Source of the DNA: Mycobacterium sherrisii
GTDB lineage: Bacteria; Actinomycetota; Actinomycetes; Mycobacteriales; Mycobacteriaceae
Assembly: GCF_002102355.1 (NCBI RefSeq)
Contig: NZ_LQPT01000020.1
Span: 1 to 64,000, forward strand
DNA: 64,000 bases
Reading direction: 5' to 3'
Every line of letters starts with the position of its first letter. Position 1 is the first letter of the stretch. A program made the translations under genes and the position numbers. Under the pieces are notes generated by a model that worked only from the letters and a program-made list of their open reading frames with translations, ran no database searches and had not been told where the DNA came from. Shown one piece after another: positions 49,249-59,254 of the stretch.

Positions 49249-50193
49249 CTACTGCGCCACGGTGAGCGAGGTGGCGCCATGCCCGGTGCCGTACTGCCCG
49301 ACATGCCCGCCATTGAGCAGGTCATGCAGGCCGAGCACGGCAGTGATGCGGCCGGGCGCGACATCGACGTCGTCGACGGTGCTGATCGCGGAATTCATCC
49401 CGGCGTCGGCGCGGGCGACCGCGACGGCCGCCCCACCGGTCGCCGATCCGTCGCGCCCGGCCAGCAGCGTCCCCGAGCCGTGCGGGGCCAGCGCCGCCGA
49501 GAAGCGGGCCACGCTGGCGCCCTGGTTGCCGGCGTCCTGCGGCAGCGAGCCACCGGTGACGATCAACGCGGCGTTCGCCGCTGCCATGTGATCGCTGGGC
49601 TGATAGGTGACGAACCCGGTGTCGCGCAACGCGGCCAGCACGGTGTCGCGCTGCACGTCGTCGACCGGGGGAACCGCGGGGTTGGCGTTGATCAGCAGCG
49701 AGATGCCCAACAGGTCACCGGCCTGCGACCCTTGGTCGACGAGCTTGGTGCTCAGCTGCTGGCCCGCCGGGAGCACCGACGAGTTCACCACGGTGCGCAG
49801 CTTCTCCGCGGAGTTGGCGTCGACGAATTCCTGCGTCAACGACACCGTGCCCGTCACGGTGCCGCCGGCCTGGCCGATCATCTTCGACACCGCCGCCACG
49901 TCGTCGTCCTTGGCGTCCGGGGTGCGGAAGACGACGACCGATTTGCCGGCCAGCGCGTCGTGCACGATCCGCCCAACCATCTGGTTGTCGAAATTGTTTG
50001 CCGCGCTGAGCTTTTCGTTCAACACGTTCTTCTGGTCGTTGAGCCCGTTGATCTGCGAATAGAGGTCCCGCTTTTCGGCGCGCAGGCTGGACAGCAGGGT
50101 GTCGGACAGGAAACCGGACCCCAGCACCACGCCGATGGCCAGCGCGAGGAAGACCGCGGCCAGCGAGAAGGCGTGTTGACGTAACGAGATCAT
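49249..50193 (-). CDS. mctB: Outer-membrane copper-export channel protein MctB
   Basis: A 314-residue protein of the mycobacterial copper transporter family (Rv1698). An N-terminal helix (SLAAVFLALAIGVVLGSGFL) serves as signal/anchor, a coiled-coil region follows (residues 38-70), then an alpha/beta domain. MctB keeps cytosolic copper low in M. tuberculosis. The steA-like gene ends 21 bases upstream, so the two form a unit. Confidence 0.92.
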   Translation of the reverse strand: MISLRQHAFSLAAVFLALAIGVVLGSGFLSDTLLSSLRAEKRDLYSQINGLNDQKNVLNEKLSAANNFDNQMVGRIVHDALAGKSVVVFRTPDAKDDDVAAVSKMIGQAGGTVTGTVSLTQEFVDANSAEKLRTVVNSSVLPAGQQLSTKLVDQGSQAGDLLGISLLINANPAVPPVDDVQRDTVLAALRDTGFVTYQPSDHMAAANAALIVTGGSLPQDAGNQGASVARFSAALAPHGSGTLLAGRDGSATGGAAVAVARADAGMNSAISTVDDVDVAPGRITAVLGLHDLLNGGHVGQYGTGHGATSLTVAQ

Positions 50194-50214
50194 GAGCGCA
50201 TCTCCCCGCGATGA

Positions 50215-51396
50215 CTAGGTGACCAGGTGCTGGATCCAAAGCGAGAAGTGGTTCCAGTAGTCGGTGATCAAATGCAGGACCACACCGTCGGTGCGCGACA
50301 CCCACAGCGCGACGATGACCGCGATGAGCATGGTCAGGGCCAGCAGCGCGATGGCGCCGCCCGAGATGTGGTTGCGGTACAGGGTCGCGACGGCCTTGGC
50401 GTCGACCACTTTCTCCCCGACCCGCAGCCGGGTCAAAAAGGTCGAGGGATTGCTCTGGGTGCGGGTCCGGTCGAAGAACGTTTCGATATTGGCGGTGTGA
50501 CCGGCCGTCACCAGCAGAGCCGCGCCGTGGTGGTCGGCCAGCAGCAGGGCCAGATCGACCGCCGATCCGGCCGCCGGGAACGTCATCGCCCCGACCCCGA
50601 GGTCCTGGATGCGTTCCAGGCCGGGGGCGTGGCCGTCGGCGTCGGCCGGCAACACCACGTGGGCACCGCATTTGAGGGCCTCGGTGCTGATCTGTTCGGG
50701 GTCGCCGACGATGAGCTGCGGACGGTAGCCCGCCTTGCGCAGCACGTCCGCGCCGCTGCCCACCCCGATGAGCACCGGCTGGTACTCCTTGATGAACGGC
50801 TTGAGCGAGCGCAAATCGTCGGCGGCGCTGTCCTCGTCGGCGACGATCACCACGTGCCGGCGGCGCAGGTCGAGATCGATGTCCGGGATCCCGATGCCGT
50901 CGATCAACAGCGGGCTCTCGCTCTTGATGAACTCGATGGTGTTGCCCGCGAACGCCTCCAGGTGTGCGGCCAGGCCGCTCTTGGCCTCGCGCATCAAATC
51001 CGCGATGTCGTGATCGGTGCGCTCGGTGCCGCGGCTCAGCCGTCGGTCACCGGCGTAGATCCCGCCCTCATAGAGGCGAATCTTGGAGCCGTCCTTGACC
51101 TTTTTGAAGATGTCCGGCCCGGTCTCGTCGATCAGCACCACGCCGTTGTTGACCAACACCTCCGGCCCCATGTTGGGATAGCGACCCGACACCGACGGCG
51201 ACGCGTTGACGACGGCGGCGATGTCGGCTTCCACCAGCGCCTCCGCCGTGATGCGATCCAGGTCCAGGACGTCGAGCACCACGATGTCACCGGGGCAGAC
51301 CCGCCGCAGCAAGCGGTCGATGTTCCGGTCTACCCGCGCGGTGCCGGTGAGGCCCGGCCGGGAAGCGTTCCGAGTAAGCAGCCCTGACATCTTCAT
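50215..51396 (-). CDS. SteA-like cell-envelope/septation protein (Rv1697 type)
   Basis: A 393-residue protein with a large N-terminal domain of thiamin-pyrophosphokinase-like catalytic fold and one C-terminal membrane helix (GGAIALLALTMLIAVIVALW). In Corynebacterium, SteA acts with SteB in cell separation; MctB-like proteins are the SteB homologues, so the pair here fits. ATG at 51396 (MKMSGLL) gives the same length as the M. tuberculosis protein; the longer frame adds an unsupported leader. Confidence 0.85.
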   Translation of the reverse strand: MKMSGLLTRNASRPGLTGTARVDRNIDRLLRRVCPGDIVVLDVLDLDRITAEALVEADIAAVVNASPSVSGRYPNMGPEVLVNNGVVLIDETGPDIFKKVKDGSKIRLYEGGIYAGDRRLSRGTERTDHDIADLMREAKSGLAAHLEAFAGNTIEFIKSESPLLIDGIGIPDIDLDLRRRHVVIVADEDSAADDLRSLKPFIKEYQPVLIGVGSGADVLRKAGYRPQLIVGDPEQISTEALKCGAHVVLPADADGHAPGLERIQDLGVGAMTFPAAGSAVDLALLLADHHGAALLVTAGHTANIETFFDRTRTQSNPSTFLTRLRVGEKVVDAKAVATLYRNHISGGAIALLALTMLIAVIVALWVSRTDGVVLHLITDYWNHFSLWIQHLVT

Positions 51397-51591
51397 GGGG
51401 GCGATTCTGGCCGCGATGCCAGGCCGAGGCGGGGAGGCGCGCCGTAACATGCGCCCCATAAGTTATCTAGAGTCACATGAGTAACAGCCGGGTCCGGATC
51501 CGGTTTACGTTGTGTCGCCGTGCGGCGGGCGTGCGGAGAAAAAACAGCCGATTTCGGTACTCAGCGCCCACGCTCGACGATGGTCGGCCGC

Positions 51592-53367
51592 TTAAATCTC
51601 GTCTTTCTGGGCCGCGTCGAGCAGCTCCCGCGCGTGCGCGCGACCGCTGTCGGATTCGCCGAGGCCGGCCAGCATCCGGGCCAGCTCGGCGACCCGCTCG
51701 TCGTCCTTGACCCGGCGTACCACGCTGGTCCCGCGCGGTCCGGCGGCATGCACCACCAGATGCACATCGGCGTACGCGGCGACCTGAGGCAAGTGGGTGA
51801 CCACGATGACCTGATGGGTGCGTGCCAGCCGCGCCAACCGCCGGCCGATCTGCACCGCGGCCCGGCCCCCGACGCCGGCGTCGACCTCGTCGAACACCAT
51901 GGTGGTGCCGTGTGGAATCTTGCGCGACGAGGCCAACGCCACCTCCAGCGCCAGCATCACCCGCGACAGCTCGCCACCGGAGGCGCTTTTCGCCAGCGGC
52001 AGCACGGTCATGCCGCGGTGGGCGGCGAAGCCGAACTCGATCTCGTCGACGCCATCGGCGCCGGCCCGGACCAGCGTCGACCCCGCTTGACCCCAGGTAA
52101 CGCTGAGGGCGGCCGCGTCGTGCTGCGCATCCGGGTCCGAGGCGGTATCGGGGCGCACCTCGATGGTGAACTCCGCGTCAACCATCGCCAACCCGGCCAG
52201 CTCCGCGGTCACCTCCTTCGCCAGCCGCTTGGCGGCCTTGCGCCGGCATTTGCTGAGATCGAGTGCGGCGTCGGCTAATTCACTGGCGAGTTCGCCGACC
52301 CGGCGCTCCAGCGCGGCCAAACCTTCCTCCGACACGTCCAGCTGCGCCAGCCGCTCGCGCGATTCGGCCGCCCAGCGCAACACACCGTCGATATCCGCGG
52401 CGTACTTGCGGGTCAGCGTGCGCAGCTCGGCCTGCCGCGCCAGCTTGGACTCCAACGCGCTGGCGTCGACGGGCAACTCGTCCAAATAAGCGCCCAGTTC
52501 CTGCGCGGCGTCGACGACGATGGTCAACGCCTGGCCGATCTGTTCGGCCAGCGCCTGCAGCGTGGCGTCGTCGGTGGATTCCAGTGCGGCCCTTGCCCGT
52601 CCGAGACTGTCAGCGGCGGTACTGCCCGAGACGTCGTCGTTGGACAGTCCCGCCCGCGCGGTCGCCGCGGCCTCGCGCAGGGTGTCCAGCTCGGAGAGCC
52701 GCACGATATCGGCCACCAGGATCTCGTCTTCGCCGGGCTGCGGATCCACCGCGTCAATCTCGTTGAGCGCGAAGGCAATCCGGTCGGCTTCGAGCGCCAG
52801 TTCGCGCATCCGGCCGCGCCGGTCCAGCAGGTCGCGCCGCGCCGACAACCACGCGTCGCGCAGTTTGCGGTACCGCTCCAGCGCCGGGCCGGCCTGCGCG
52901 AAGCGGTCCAGCGCGCCGCGCTGCTCCTCGGGACGCATCAGCCGCAGCTGGTCGTTCTGCCCGTGCAGGGTGAGCAGTTCGGCCGTGAAGTCGCCCAACG
53001 ATTTCGCCGGCACACTGCGCCCGCCGAGGTAAGCCCGCGACGGGCCGTCCCGGCTGACCGAGCGCAACGCGATGACGCTGCCGTCCTCGTCGCGCTCCCC
53101 GCCCGAGGTTTCCAATAGTTCGTCCAGCTGCGCGACCGCCGCATCGTCGAGATCTGTTGTGGTGAACCGACCTTCGACGACCGCGCGGTCGGCACCGGAA
53201 CGCACCCGGTTCGGATCGGCGCGGGCGCCGCCGAGCAGATGCAACCCGGTCACCACCATCGTCTTGCCGGTGCCGGTCTCGCCGGTCAGCACGGTCAGGC
53301 CGCGGTCGAACTCCCCGACCGCGGCGTCGATCGCCCCCAGCGACTCGATTCGGATCTCGGTCAGCAT
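51592..53367 (-). CDS. recN: DNA repair ATPase RecN
   Basis: A 591-residue SMC-like protein for double-strand break repair. Walker A is GETGTGKT (residues 29-36), a central coiled coil spans about residues 160-360, the signature motif SASGGELSRVMLALE follows, and Walker B is FDEVDAGVGG. ATG at 53367. A 195-base gap without visible genes separates it from steA-like. Confidence 0.95.
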   Translation of the reverse strand: MLTEIRIESLGAIDAAVGEFDRGLTVLTGETGTGKTMVVTGLHLLGGARADPNRVRSGADRAVVEGRFTTTDLDDAAVAQLDELLETSGGERDEDGSVIALRSVSRDGPSRAYLGGRSVPAKSLGDFTAELLTLHGQNDQLRLMRPEEQRGALDRFAQAGPALERYRKLRDAWLSARRDLLDRRGRMRELALEADRIAFALNEIDAVDPQPGEDEILVADIVRLSELDTLREAAATARAGLSNDDVSGSTAADSLGRARAALESTDDATLQALAEQIGQALTIVVDAAQELGAYLDELPVDASALESKLARQAELRTLTRKYAADIDGVLRWAAESRERLAQLDVSEEGLAALERRVGELASELADAALDLSKCRRKAAKRLAKEVTAELAGLAMVDAEFTIEVRPDTASDPDAQHDAAALSVTWGQAGSTLVRAGADGVDEIEFGFAAHRGMTVLPLAKSASGGELSRVMLALEVALASSRKIPHGTTMVFDEVDAGVGGRAAVQIGRRLARLARTHQVIVVTHLPQVAAYADVHLVVHAAGPRGTSVVRRVKDDERVAELARMLAGLGESDSGRAHARELLDAAQKDEI

Positions 53368-53391
53368 CGCGTCAGCACCGCTGCAGGGCCG

Positions 53392-54315
53392 TTACTTTCC
53401 GCGCCAACCGGTTACGGGCAACCGGAACTTGCGCACCAAGCGGTCGGTGAACGGTGCACTGTCCAGCCGTGCCCATTTCACCGCCGTGTCACAACGTTTC
53501 ACCTCGAGCCGACCGCCGGCGGGCAGCAGCATTTCGCGGCGGCCGTCGCAGAACACCAGCGCGTCGTTGCCGTGCGCCTCGATCTCGATGGCGATGGTGG
53601 CGTCCGGGCTGGTCACCATAGGCCGGCCGAACAGGGCGTGAGCGTTGTTGGGCACCACCAGGATTGCCTCCAGGTCCGGCCACAGCACCGGGCCACCGGC
53701 GGAGAACGCGTACGCGGTAGATCCGGTCGGCGTCGACACCAGGATCCCGTCGCACCCGAACGTCGACACCGGTCGTCCTTCGATCTCGACGACCACGCCC
53801 AGCACGCCCAGCCGCGGACCCTTCTCCAGGCTGGCCTCGTTGAGCGCCCAGCCGTGGTCGATGATGCGCCCGCGGTGGCGCACCGCGACGTCCAGGGTGA
53901 GTCGCTCCTCGACCCGGTAGTCCCGCGCGACCACGTGTTCGAGCACGCTATCGATGGCCTCCGCCTCGGCCTCGGCGAGGAAACCGATGCGGCCCAGGTT
54001 CACGCCCAGCACCGGAATGTCGGCGTTACGGGCAAGTTCGGCCGCGCGCAGGAAGGTGCCGTCCCCGCCGAGGACCAGGACCAGCTCGCACCCCTCGGCG
54101 GCGTCCGGCTCGGCGTCGACGACCTCGATGTCGACGCCCATCGCCCGCATATCTTCGGGCACAAATTTCAGCGGTCCCCGATTGACGGCCTCGGCGGACA
54201 GCACCCGCAGACCAATAGCGTTGTCGCTCAAAACCTTCTGTACACGGCGTGCGGTCTCGGTGGCTTCGTCGCGTCCGGTGTGCACGACGAGCAGGATGCT
54301 GCGCTCGGAGGTCAT
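53392..54315 (-). CDS. nadK: NAD kinase
   Basis: A 307-residue kinase making NADP. The GGDGTFLRA motif (near residue 80), the [10 protein letters not shown] segment and the substrate motif [16 protein letters not shown] are complete. ATG at 54315 overlaps the tlyA stop (ATGA). NADPH supply makes it generally important, but it belongs to the conserved chromosome, not to the island. Confidence 0.95.
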   Translation of the reverse strand: MTSERSILLVVHTGRDEATETARRVQKVLSDNAIGLRVLSAEAVNRGPLKFVPEDMRAMGVDIEVVDAEPDAAEGCELVLVLGGDGTFLRAAELARNADIPVLGVNLGRIGFLAEAEAEAIDSVLEHVVARDYRVEERLTLDVAVRHRGRIIDHGWALNEASLEKGPRLGVLGVVVEIEGRPVSTFGCDGILVSTPTGSTAYAFSAGGPVLWPDLEAILVVPNNAHALFGRPMVTSPDATIAIEIEAHGNDALVFCDGRREMLLPAGGRLEVKRCDTAVKWARLDSAPFTDRLVRKFRLPVTGWRGK

Positions 54316-55121
54316 TGCGGGCCCTCGCTCACGGCGCGCTGCACCGCGTCAACCAACCCGTCGGCGGACAACGCCCGATCGGTTTCGGCGCGCAGCCACA
54401 GAAAGTATTCGACGTTGCCCGACGGGCCCGGCAGCGGGCTGGCCGTCACGTCGACGGTGTGCCACCCCAGCTCGCCCACCCGCCGGGCGACAGCGAGCAC
54501 CGCGTCGGCCCGCAACGCGGGATCGTGCACCACCCCGCCGGCGCCGACCTGGCCCTTTCCGACTTCAAACTGCGGCTTCACCATGGGAACGATATCCGCG
54601 CCCGGCCACGCGCAACCAGCCAGCGCGGGCAACACGGTCGACAAGGAGATAAACGACAGGTCCGCGACGATCAGATCGACACGCCCGCCGATCGCCTCCG
54701 GGGACAGATCGCGAACGTTGGTCCGCTCGATGACCAGCACCCGCGGATCCGAGCGCAGCGACCAGGCCAGCTGGCCGTATCCCACGTCGGCGGCCACCAC
54801 CTCGGCGGCGCCGCGATCCAGCAGGACCTCGGTGAAGCCGCCGGTCGACGCGCCGGCGTCCAGGCAACGCCGGCCGGCGACCGGGATGTCGAAAACGTCC
54901 AGGGCACCGAGGAGTTTGTGGGCGCCGCGCGACACCCAGCGGCGCTCACCCTCGTCGGTCACGGTCAGGGTGGCGCTGAGCGCTACGGCGGTGGCGGGCT
55001 TGACCGCCGGCAAGCCGTCGATGCTGACCTTCCCGGCGCCGATCAACTCGGCCGCCTGCTGACGGGATCGCGCCAGACCGCGTCGGACCAGCTCGGCGTC
55101 AACACGGGCGCGCCGTGCCAT
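54312..55121 (-). CDS. tlyA: rRNA 2'-O-methyltransferase TlyA
   Basis: A 269-residue methyltransferase with an N-terminal S4 domain ([20 protein letters not shown]) and an FtsJ-like domain with the SAM site [15 protein letters not shown]. In M. tuberculosis TlyA methylates 16S and 23S rRNA, and its loss gives capreomycin resistance. It ends in a 4-base overlap with nadK. Confidence 0.95.
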   Translation of the reverse strand: MARRARVDAELVRRGLARSRQQAAELIGAGKVSIDGLPAVKPATAVALSATLTVTDEGERRWVSRGAHKLLGALDVFDIPVAGRRCLDAGASTGGFTEVLLDRGAAEVVAADVGYGQLAWSLRSDPRVLVIERTNVRDLSPEAIGGRVDLIVADLSFISLSTVLPALAGCAWPGADIVPMVKPQFEVGKGQVGAGGVVHDPALRADAVLAVARRVGELGWHTVDVTASPLPGPSGNVEYFLWLRAETDRALSADGLVDAVQRAVSEGPQ

Positions 55122-55129
55122 GCCTGCAC

Positions 55130-55315
55130 TCAGCCCTTCTCCGCCGACTCGAGCGCCTGCAACAGCACGTCATGCGCCTCCGAAAGGCGCCGCGCGATGT
55201 CTTCGAGCTCCGCGAGGGTCGGCCCGTTCTCGCGGTTCTGCGGATCGGTCAAATCGGGCAACTGCGCCAGCAGGTTGTCGATGTCGGCGCGAATCTGATC
55301 AGGATCGATATTCAT
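55130..55315 (-). CDS. Small conserved protein (Rv1693-like)
   Basis: A 61-residue acidic helical protein starting at ATG 55315, 8 bases upstream of tlyA. Predicted to be two amphipathic helices separated by a Pro/Asn-rich turn. The position between tlyA and the HAD phosphatase is conserved in M. tuberculosis. Function unknown. Confidence 0.8.
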   Translation of the reverse strand: MNIDPDQIRADIDNLLAQLPDLTDPQNRENGPTLAELEDIARRLSEAHDVLLQALESAEKG

Positions 55316-55338
55316 TGCGGTTCTACGCTAGTCACCGG

Positions 55339-56343
55339 TCAGCCCTCTTGCACGAGAGACCAGCGCCCGAGCGCGTCGCGGGCCCGGTCGTCGCCGGCCC
55401 GGATGCGGGCCGGGCGCCCCGGGGCACCCCATACCGCGCCGGCGACCGCGCGCACGATCGACAGATCGTCGCCGTCCACCTGAGCGCCGCTGCGCACGGT
55501 GACGGCGCCGTCGCCGACCTCGACCGTCCAACCGGGCTGCGGCCCGACCGCCAGCACGTCCCGGTGCTGGTGCAACGACCGCAGGTCGTGGCCGATGTAG
55601 GTGGGGCGCTGCTCGGGTACGGCGTACACCGCGTCGCGCGCGCTGTTCACCCCGGTCAGCACCATCAGGCTGGGCAGCCGGGCGGCGTTGGCGCCCTCGA
55701 TGTCGGTATCCAACCGGTCGCCGATCACCAACGGCGCGCGGTAGTCACCACGTCCGACCGCATCGGTGAGCAGCGTCGGGGCGGGTTTCCCGGCGACCCG
55801 GGGTTCGGCCCCGGTCGCCGCCCGCAGCGCGGCGACCAGCGATCCGTTACCGGGCAGCAGGCCGCGTTCGGTGGGCAGCGTGGGATCGACGTTGGCGGCC
55901 ACCCACAACGCGCCCGCGCGGATGGCCAGCGCGGCCTCGGCAACCTCGGCCCAGCCGATCGTCATCGACAGCCCTTGGACGACGGCGACGGGGTCGTCCT
56001 CGAACCGTCGCACCGGGCGCAGCCCGACCGCGGCGACCTCATTGGCCAGTGAGTCGGTGCCCACGATCAGCACCCGCGAATTTGTTGGCAGTTCAACCGA
56101 AAGCAGGCGCGCGGCGCTCTGGGCGCTGGTGACGACGTCATCTGCGGCGGCGGTGAAGCCGAGGTCACGCAGATGCGCCGCCACTTCGTCGGCGCTGCGG
56201 GAGGCATTGTTGGTAACGAACAGTTTGCGCACGCGCAGCTCGTCCAGCGTCTGCACCGCGCCGTCGGTGGGACGGTGGCCGCGAAACACTGTCCCGTCCA
56301 AATCGATCAGCAGGCAATCATGTTCCTGCGCAAGGCTTTTCAT
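55339..56343 (-). CDS. HAD-IIA phosphatase, glycerol-3-phosphate phosphatase (Rv1692-like)
   Basis: A 334-residue NagD-type phosphatase. Motifs: CLLIDLDGTVFRG, FVTNNAS, GKPAPT, VIGDRLDTDIEGA. A C-terminal domain of about 75 residues follows. The M. tuberculosis orthologue is reported to be a glycerol-3-phosphate phosphatase that recycles polar heads of phospholipids. ATG at 56343 overlaps the stop of the TPR gene (ATGA). It is the evident paralogue of the shorter enzyme at 5440-6279. Confidence 0.9.
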   Translation of the reverse strand: MKSLAQEHDCLLIDLDGTVFRGHRPTDGAVQTLDELRVRKLFVTNNASRSADEVAAHLRDLGFTAAADDVVTSAQSAARLLSVELPTNSRVLIVGTDSLANEVAAVGLRPVRRFEDDPVAVVQGLSMTIGWAEVAEAALAIRAGALWVAANVDPTLPTERGLLPGNGSLVAALRAATGAEPRVAGKPAPTLLTDAVGRGDYRAPLVIGDRLDTDIEGANAARLPSLMVLTGVNSARDAVYAVPEQRPTYIGHDLRSLHQHRDVLAVGPQPGWTVEVGDGAVTVRSGAQVDGDDLSIVRAVAGAVWGAPGRPARIRAGDDRARDALGRWSLVQEG

Positions 56344-57200
56344 TGATCTTCGCTCGTTCCCAGCTCGGCCACCCGGTCCTCGGCGTCGGTGCTGCCGTCG
56401 ACGTCGGCGGCCGCCGAACGCAGAAACCATTGCAACGCTTCCTCGGGGCGACCGAGCGCCAGCAGCGTGTCGGCGTAGGCGTAGAACAGGCGCGCGGCCG
56501 TCGCGCCGCTGCGGCTCGGGTCCAATTGCGGCGTGGACAAAACGGTCAGCGCCGCCTCGAGCTGTCCCAGATCCGAACGCGCCCCCGCGACCACGATGCG
56601 CAGCTCGTCGGCGTCGTCACCGCTCAGCTGTGCCGCCTCGTCGCCGCGGGCCAGTTCGATCGCCCGTTCCGGACGGCCAAGGCCGCGTTCGCAATCCGCG
56701 ATCAGCGCGAGCAACGACGACTTGCTGCCCATCCGGCGCGCGGCGCGCAGCTCCGAGAGCGCCTGCGCCCAATCGCCATAGCGGTAGGCGGCGATCCCGA
56801 CCGCTTCGCGGATCGCGGCGATCCGGCTGGAGCGTGCCCGGGCAGCGCGCGCGTGGTTCAGCGCGGCCTCGGGATCCTCGTCCATCAACTCGCCCGCGGC
56901 GACCAGATGGCGCGCCACCGCGTCCGCGGTCGCGCGGTCCAACGTGCTCAATTCGGCGCGGATCTCGGGTGAAAGCTGCTTGGCGTCCACGCCGGGAGGG
57001 ATCGCCGGCCCCCGGTCGGCGTTGTCGGCGCGGTCGGCCCTCCGATCGGTCTCGCCGCCGGTCTGCGGCTGGGCCTGCCGTGCCCGGCCCGGTCCCGACC
57101 AATTACCCTCGCGCGGCGTGCGCGGCCCGCGTCTCGGTGCACCCCCGGACGCCGGTCGCGGGCGTCGTTCGCCGTTGTGGCGCTGCCTGTCGTCGCCCAC
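56340..57200 (-). CDS. TPR-like protein with basic disordered N-terminus (Rv1691-like)
   Basis: A 286-residue protein. Residues 1-65 are Arg/Pro/Gly-rich and disordered; the rest is a helical repeat domain (ALNHARAARARSSRIAAIRE, LRAARRMGSKSSLLALIADC, and so on) like tetratricopeptide repeats. Function unknown; the gene order with the HAD phosphatase and tyrS is conserved. Confidence 0.85.
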   Translation of the reverse strand: MGDDRQRHNGERRPRPASGGAPRRGPRTPREGNWSGPGRARQAQPQTGGETDRRADRADNADRGPAIPPGVDAKQLSPEIRAELSTLDRATADAVARHLVAAGELMDEDPEAALNHARAARARSSRIAAIREAVGIAAYRYGDWAQALSELRAARRMGSKSSLLALIADCERGLGRPERAIELARGDEAAQLSGDDADELRIVVAGARSDLGQLEAALTVLSTPQLDPSRSGATAARLFYAYADTLLALGRPEEALQWFLRSAAADVDGSTDAEDRVAELGTSEDQ

Positions 57201-57268
57201 TCGTGTCGTTCACCTCGATTGCTCCCGGACTACCCCGAAAGGATACGGGCACCCGGGCGGCGATCCCG

Positions 57269-57667
57269 CTACGCCTTGAACCGGTCCGGGACCAGCGGCG
57301 CAATCATCGAAGGGCAGAACGTCGCGATGGCGACGATGGTGAAGATGCCGGCGTTTTTCTCGGTCATGCCACTGTCGGAGGCCATTTCCGAAACGACCGA
57401 ATCGAACGACTGGCCCGGCTCGACCAGCATGGGGCACACCGATTGACCGGCGGCGAGGGCCGTGGCCGGCTGGGTGACCGCGACGCCGGCATTCGTCAGC
57501 GCGGACAGGAACCGGTTGCCGGCCATATCGGCACGGATGGGGGCCGCCATGCTGGCGGCGGCGGTGATCAAGCTCGCGGTCAATACGACAAGCCCGACGG
57601 CCTTGGCCCGTCCCGCTGCGGGTACGGCTCGGTGGGTGCGCGAAATCACTGTGACTACAGTGGCCAT
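57269..57667 (-). CDS. Secreted DUF732 protein (LprJ position)
   Basis: A 132-residue protein with a signal-like helix (AVGLVVLTASLITAAASMAA) and a DUF732 domain, recognised by FLSALTNAGV and two cysteines (SVCPML, TFCPSM). It lies where M. tuberculosis has the lipoprotein gene lprJ, but no lipobox cysteine is seen, so it is probably secreted or anchored without lipid. Function unknown. Confidence 0.8.
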   Translation of the reverse strand: MATVVTVISRTHRAVPAAGRAKAVGLVVLTASLITAAASMAAPIRADMAGNRFLSALTNAGVAVTQPATALAAGQSVCPMLVEPGQSFDSVVSEMASDSGMTEKNAGIFTIVAIATFCPSMIAPLVPDRFKA

Positions 57668-57971
57668 CGAGTGTCACGTTCAGGGCACGGCCCGGTAAAG
57701 GTTTGCCCACCAACGCGTTTTGCTCCGAGGTTCTTGACACGGACGGGGGCAATATGCCGCGCCCCTTTTCGGGCAGGCGATTTGACGGCGTTGTCCCCCG
57801 ACCGGAGGACATCCGAATCCACCGCCAATCCCTCCGGTCGTGGGATGGCGGCATGCCGCCGGACCCAGAAAACTCGTTGGCACAGCGGGGATCTCGTCGC
57901 TCCTCCACGAGACTTCCCCTCCTCGACAAATCGGCTTCCCCACCGATGACGAGATCCCCGCTGATACCCTC
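57668..57971. other. Gene-free region with several inverted repeats downstream of tyrS
   Basis: No credible gene. Four symmetric elements are present: CGACCGGAGG (57799-57808) with CCTCCGGTCG (57831-57840); the palindrome GGCGGCATGCCGCC (57847-57860); CAGCGGGGATCTCGTC (57883-57898) with GACGAGATCCCCGCTG (57948-57963), 16 perfect base pairs around 49 bases; and ATCGG...CCGAT inside that loop. It follows the tyrS stop on the minus strand, so it could be a structured 3' end, terminator cluster or decayed mobile element. Confidence 0.7.
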
Positions 57972-59243
57972 CTAGACCTTCTCGACTCCGGCGATGTTGC
58001 GCTTGCCGCGCCGCAGGACCAGCCACCGCCCGTACAGGAAATCCGAATCCTGCGGCGTCCACTCGTCACTGTCGATCCGCACGTTGTTGACCGACACACC
58101 GCCCTCCCCGATGGTGCGCCGGGCCGCCCCCTTGCTGGCCGACAGTCCCGTGGCCACCAGCAGGTCGACAATCCCGTCGGGGCCGCCCGGTTTGAGCTCG
58201 GCGACCGACGTCTCGCGCAGCGCGGCGGCCAGCGTGGCCTCGTCGAGGCGACCCAATTCGCCCTGGCCGAACAGCGCTCGGCTGGCGTGTTCGACGGCCG
58301 CGGTGGCCTGTTCGCCGTGCACCAGCACGGTGAGCTCGGTCGCCAGGCGCCGTTGGGCGGCGCGTTGCTGCGGGCGCTCGTTGGTGGCCTGTTCCAGCTC
58401 GGCAAGCTCCTCGGCGGTCAGGAAGGTGAACCAGCGCAGGTACCGGATCACGTCGGCGTCGGCGGTGTTGACGAAGTACTGATACCAGGCATACGGGCTG
58501 GTCAGCTGTGGGTCCAGCCAGAGGTTGCCGCCGCCGGTGGACTTGCCGAACTTGGTGCCGTCGGCCGCGGTCACCAGCGGGACCGTCAGCGCGTGCACCG
58601 ACGCCCCGAGCTTCTGGCGCACCAGGCGCACCCCCGCAATGATGTTGCCCCACTGATCGGAGCCCCCGATTTGCAGCGTGCAGCCGTGCCGCTGGTGCAG
58701 TTCGACGTAATCGTTGGCCTGCAGCAGCATGTAGCTGAACTCGGTGTAGGAGATGCCCTCACCCTCGAGCCGCCGCCGGATGGTGTCGCGATCGAGCATC
58801 ACGTTGACCGAAAAGTGCTTGCCGAGGTCGCGCAGGAACTCGATCGCCGACATCGGGCCGGTCCAGTCGAGGTTGTTGGCGACGATGGCGCCGGTCGGCG
58901 AGTGGCCGTCGGCCGAGAAGTCGACGAAACGCTCCAGCTGACCGCGAATCCGCTCCGTCCACTCGGCGACGATGTCCGCCTCGTTGAGGCTGCGCTCCCC
59001 GACCTCGCGCGGGTCGCCGATCATGCCGGTGGCCCCGCCGGCCAGCACGATGGGGCGGTGACCGGCCCGCTGGAAGCGGCGCAACGCCAGCAGCGGCACC
59101 AAATGGCCGGCGTGCAGGCTCGGCGCGGTCGGGTCGAAGCCGGCGTACACGGTGATCGGCCCGCGCCGCACTTCGGCGGCCAGGGCGTCGAGGTCGGTGG
59201 ACTGCGCGATCAGTCCACGCCAGCCCAGCTCGTCGAGGATCAT
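57972..59243 (-). CDS. tyrS: Tyrosyl-tRNA synthetase
   Basis: A 423-residue class I synthetase. The HIGH-type motif appears as LHAGH, the KMSKS-type as [13 protein letters not shown] and the C-terminal S4 domain ([14 protein letters not shown]-like) are present. ATG at 59243 matches the usual length; the longer frame to 59339 adds 32 residues without family support. No T-box leader is seen upstream. Confidence 0.95.
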   Translation of the reverse strand: MILDELGWRGLIAQSTDLDALAAEVRRGPITVYAGFDPTAPSLHAGHLVPLLALRRFQRAGHRPIVLAGGATGMIGDPREVGERSLNEADIVAEWTERIRGQLERFVDFSADGHSPTGAIVANNLDWTGPMSAIEFLRDLGKHFSVNVMLDRDTIRRRLEGEGISYTEFSYMLLQANDYVELHQRHGCTLQIGGSDQWGNIIAGVRLVRQKLGASVHALTVPLVTAADGTKFGKSTGGGNLWLDPQLTSPYAWYQYFVNTADADVIRYLRWFTFLTAEELAELEQATNERPQQRAAQRRLATELTVLVHGEQATAAVEHASRALFGQGELGRLDEATLAAALRETSVAELKPGGPDGIVDLLVATGLSASKGAARRTIGEGGVSVNNVRIDSDEWTPQDSDFLYGRWLVLRRGKRNIAGVEKV

Positions 59244-59254
59244 GGGGTAAGAGG

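Noticed and set aside
55766-57949. A 727-codon plus-strand frame
   Set aside because: Antisense to three conserved genes, very rich in Arg/Pro/Ser, without start site or domain.
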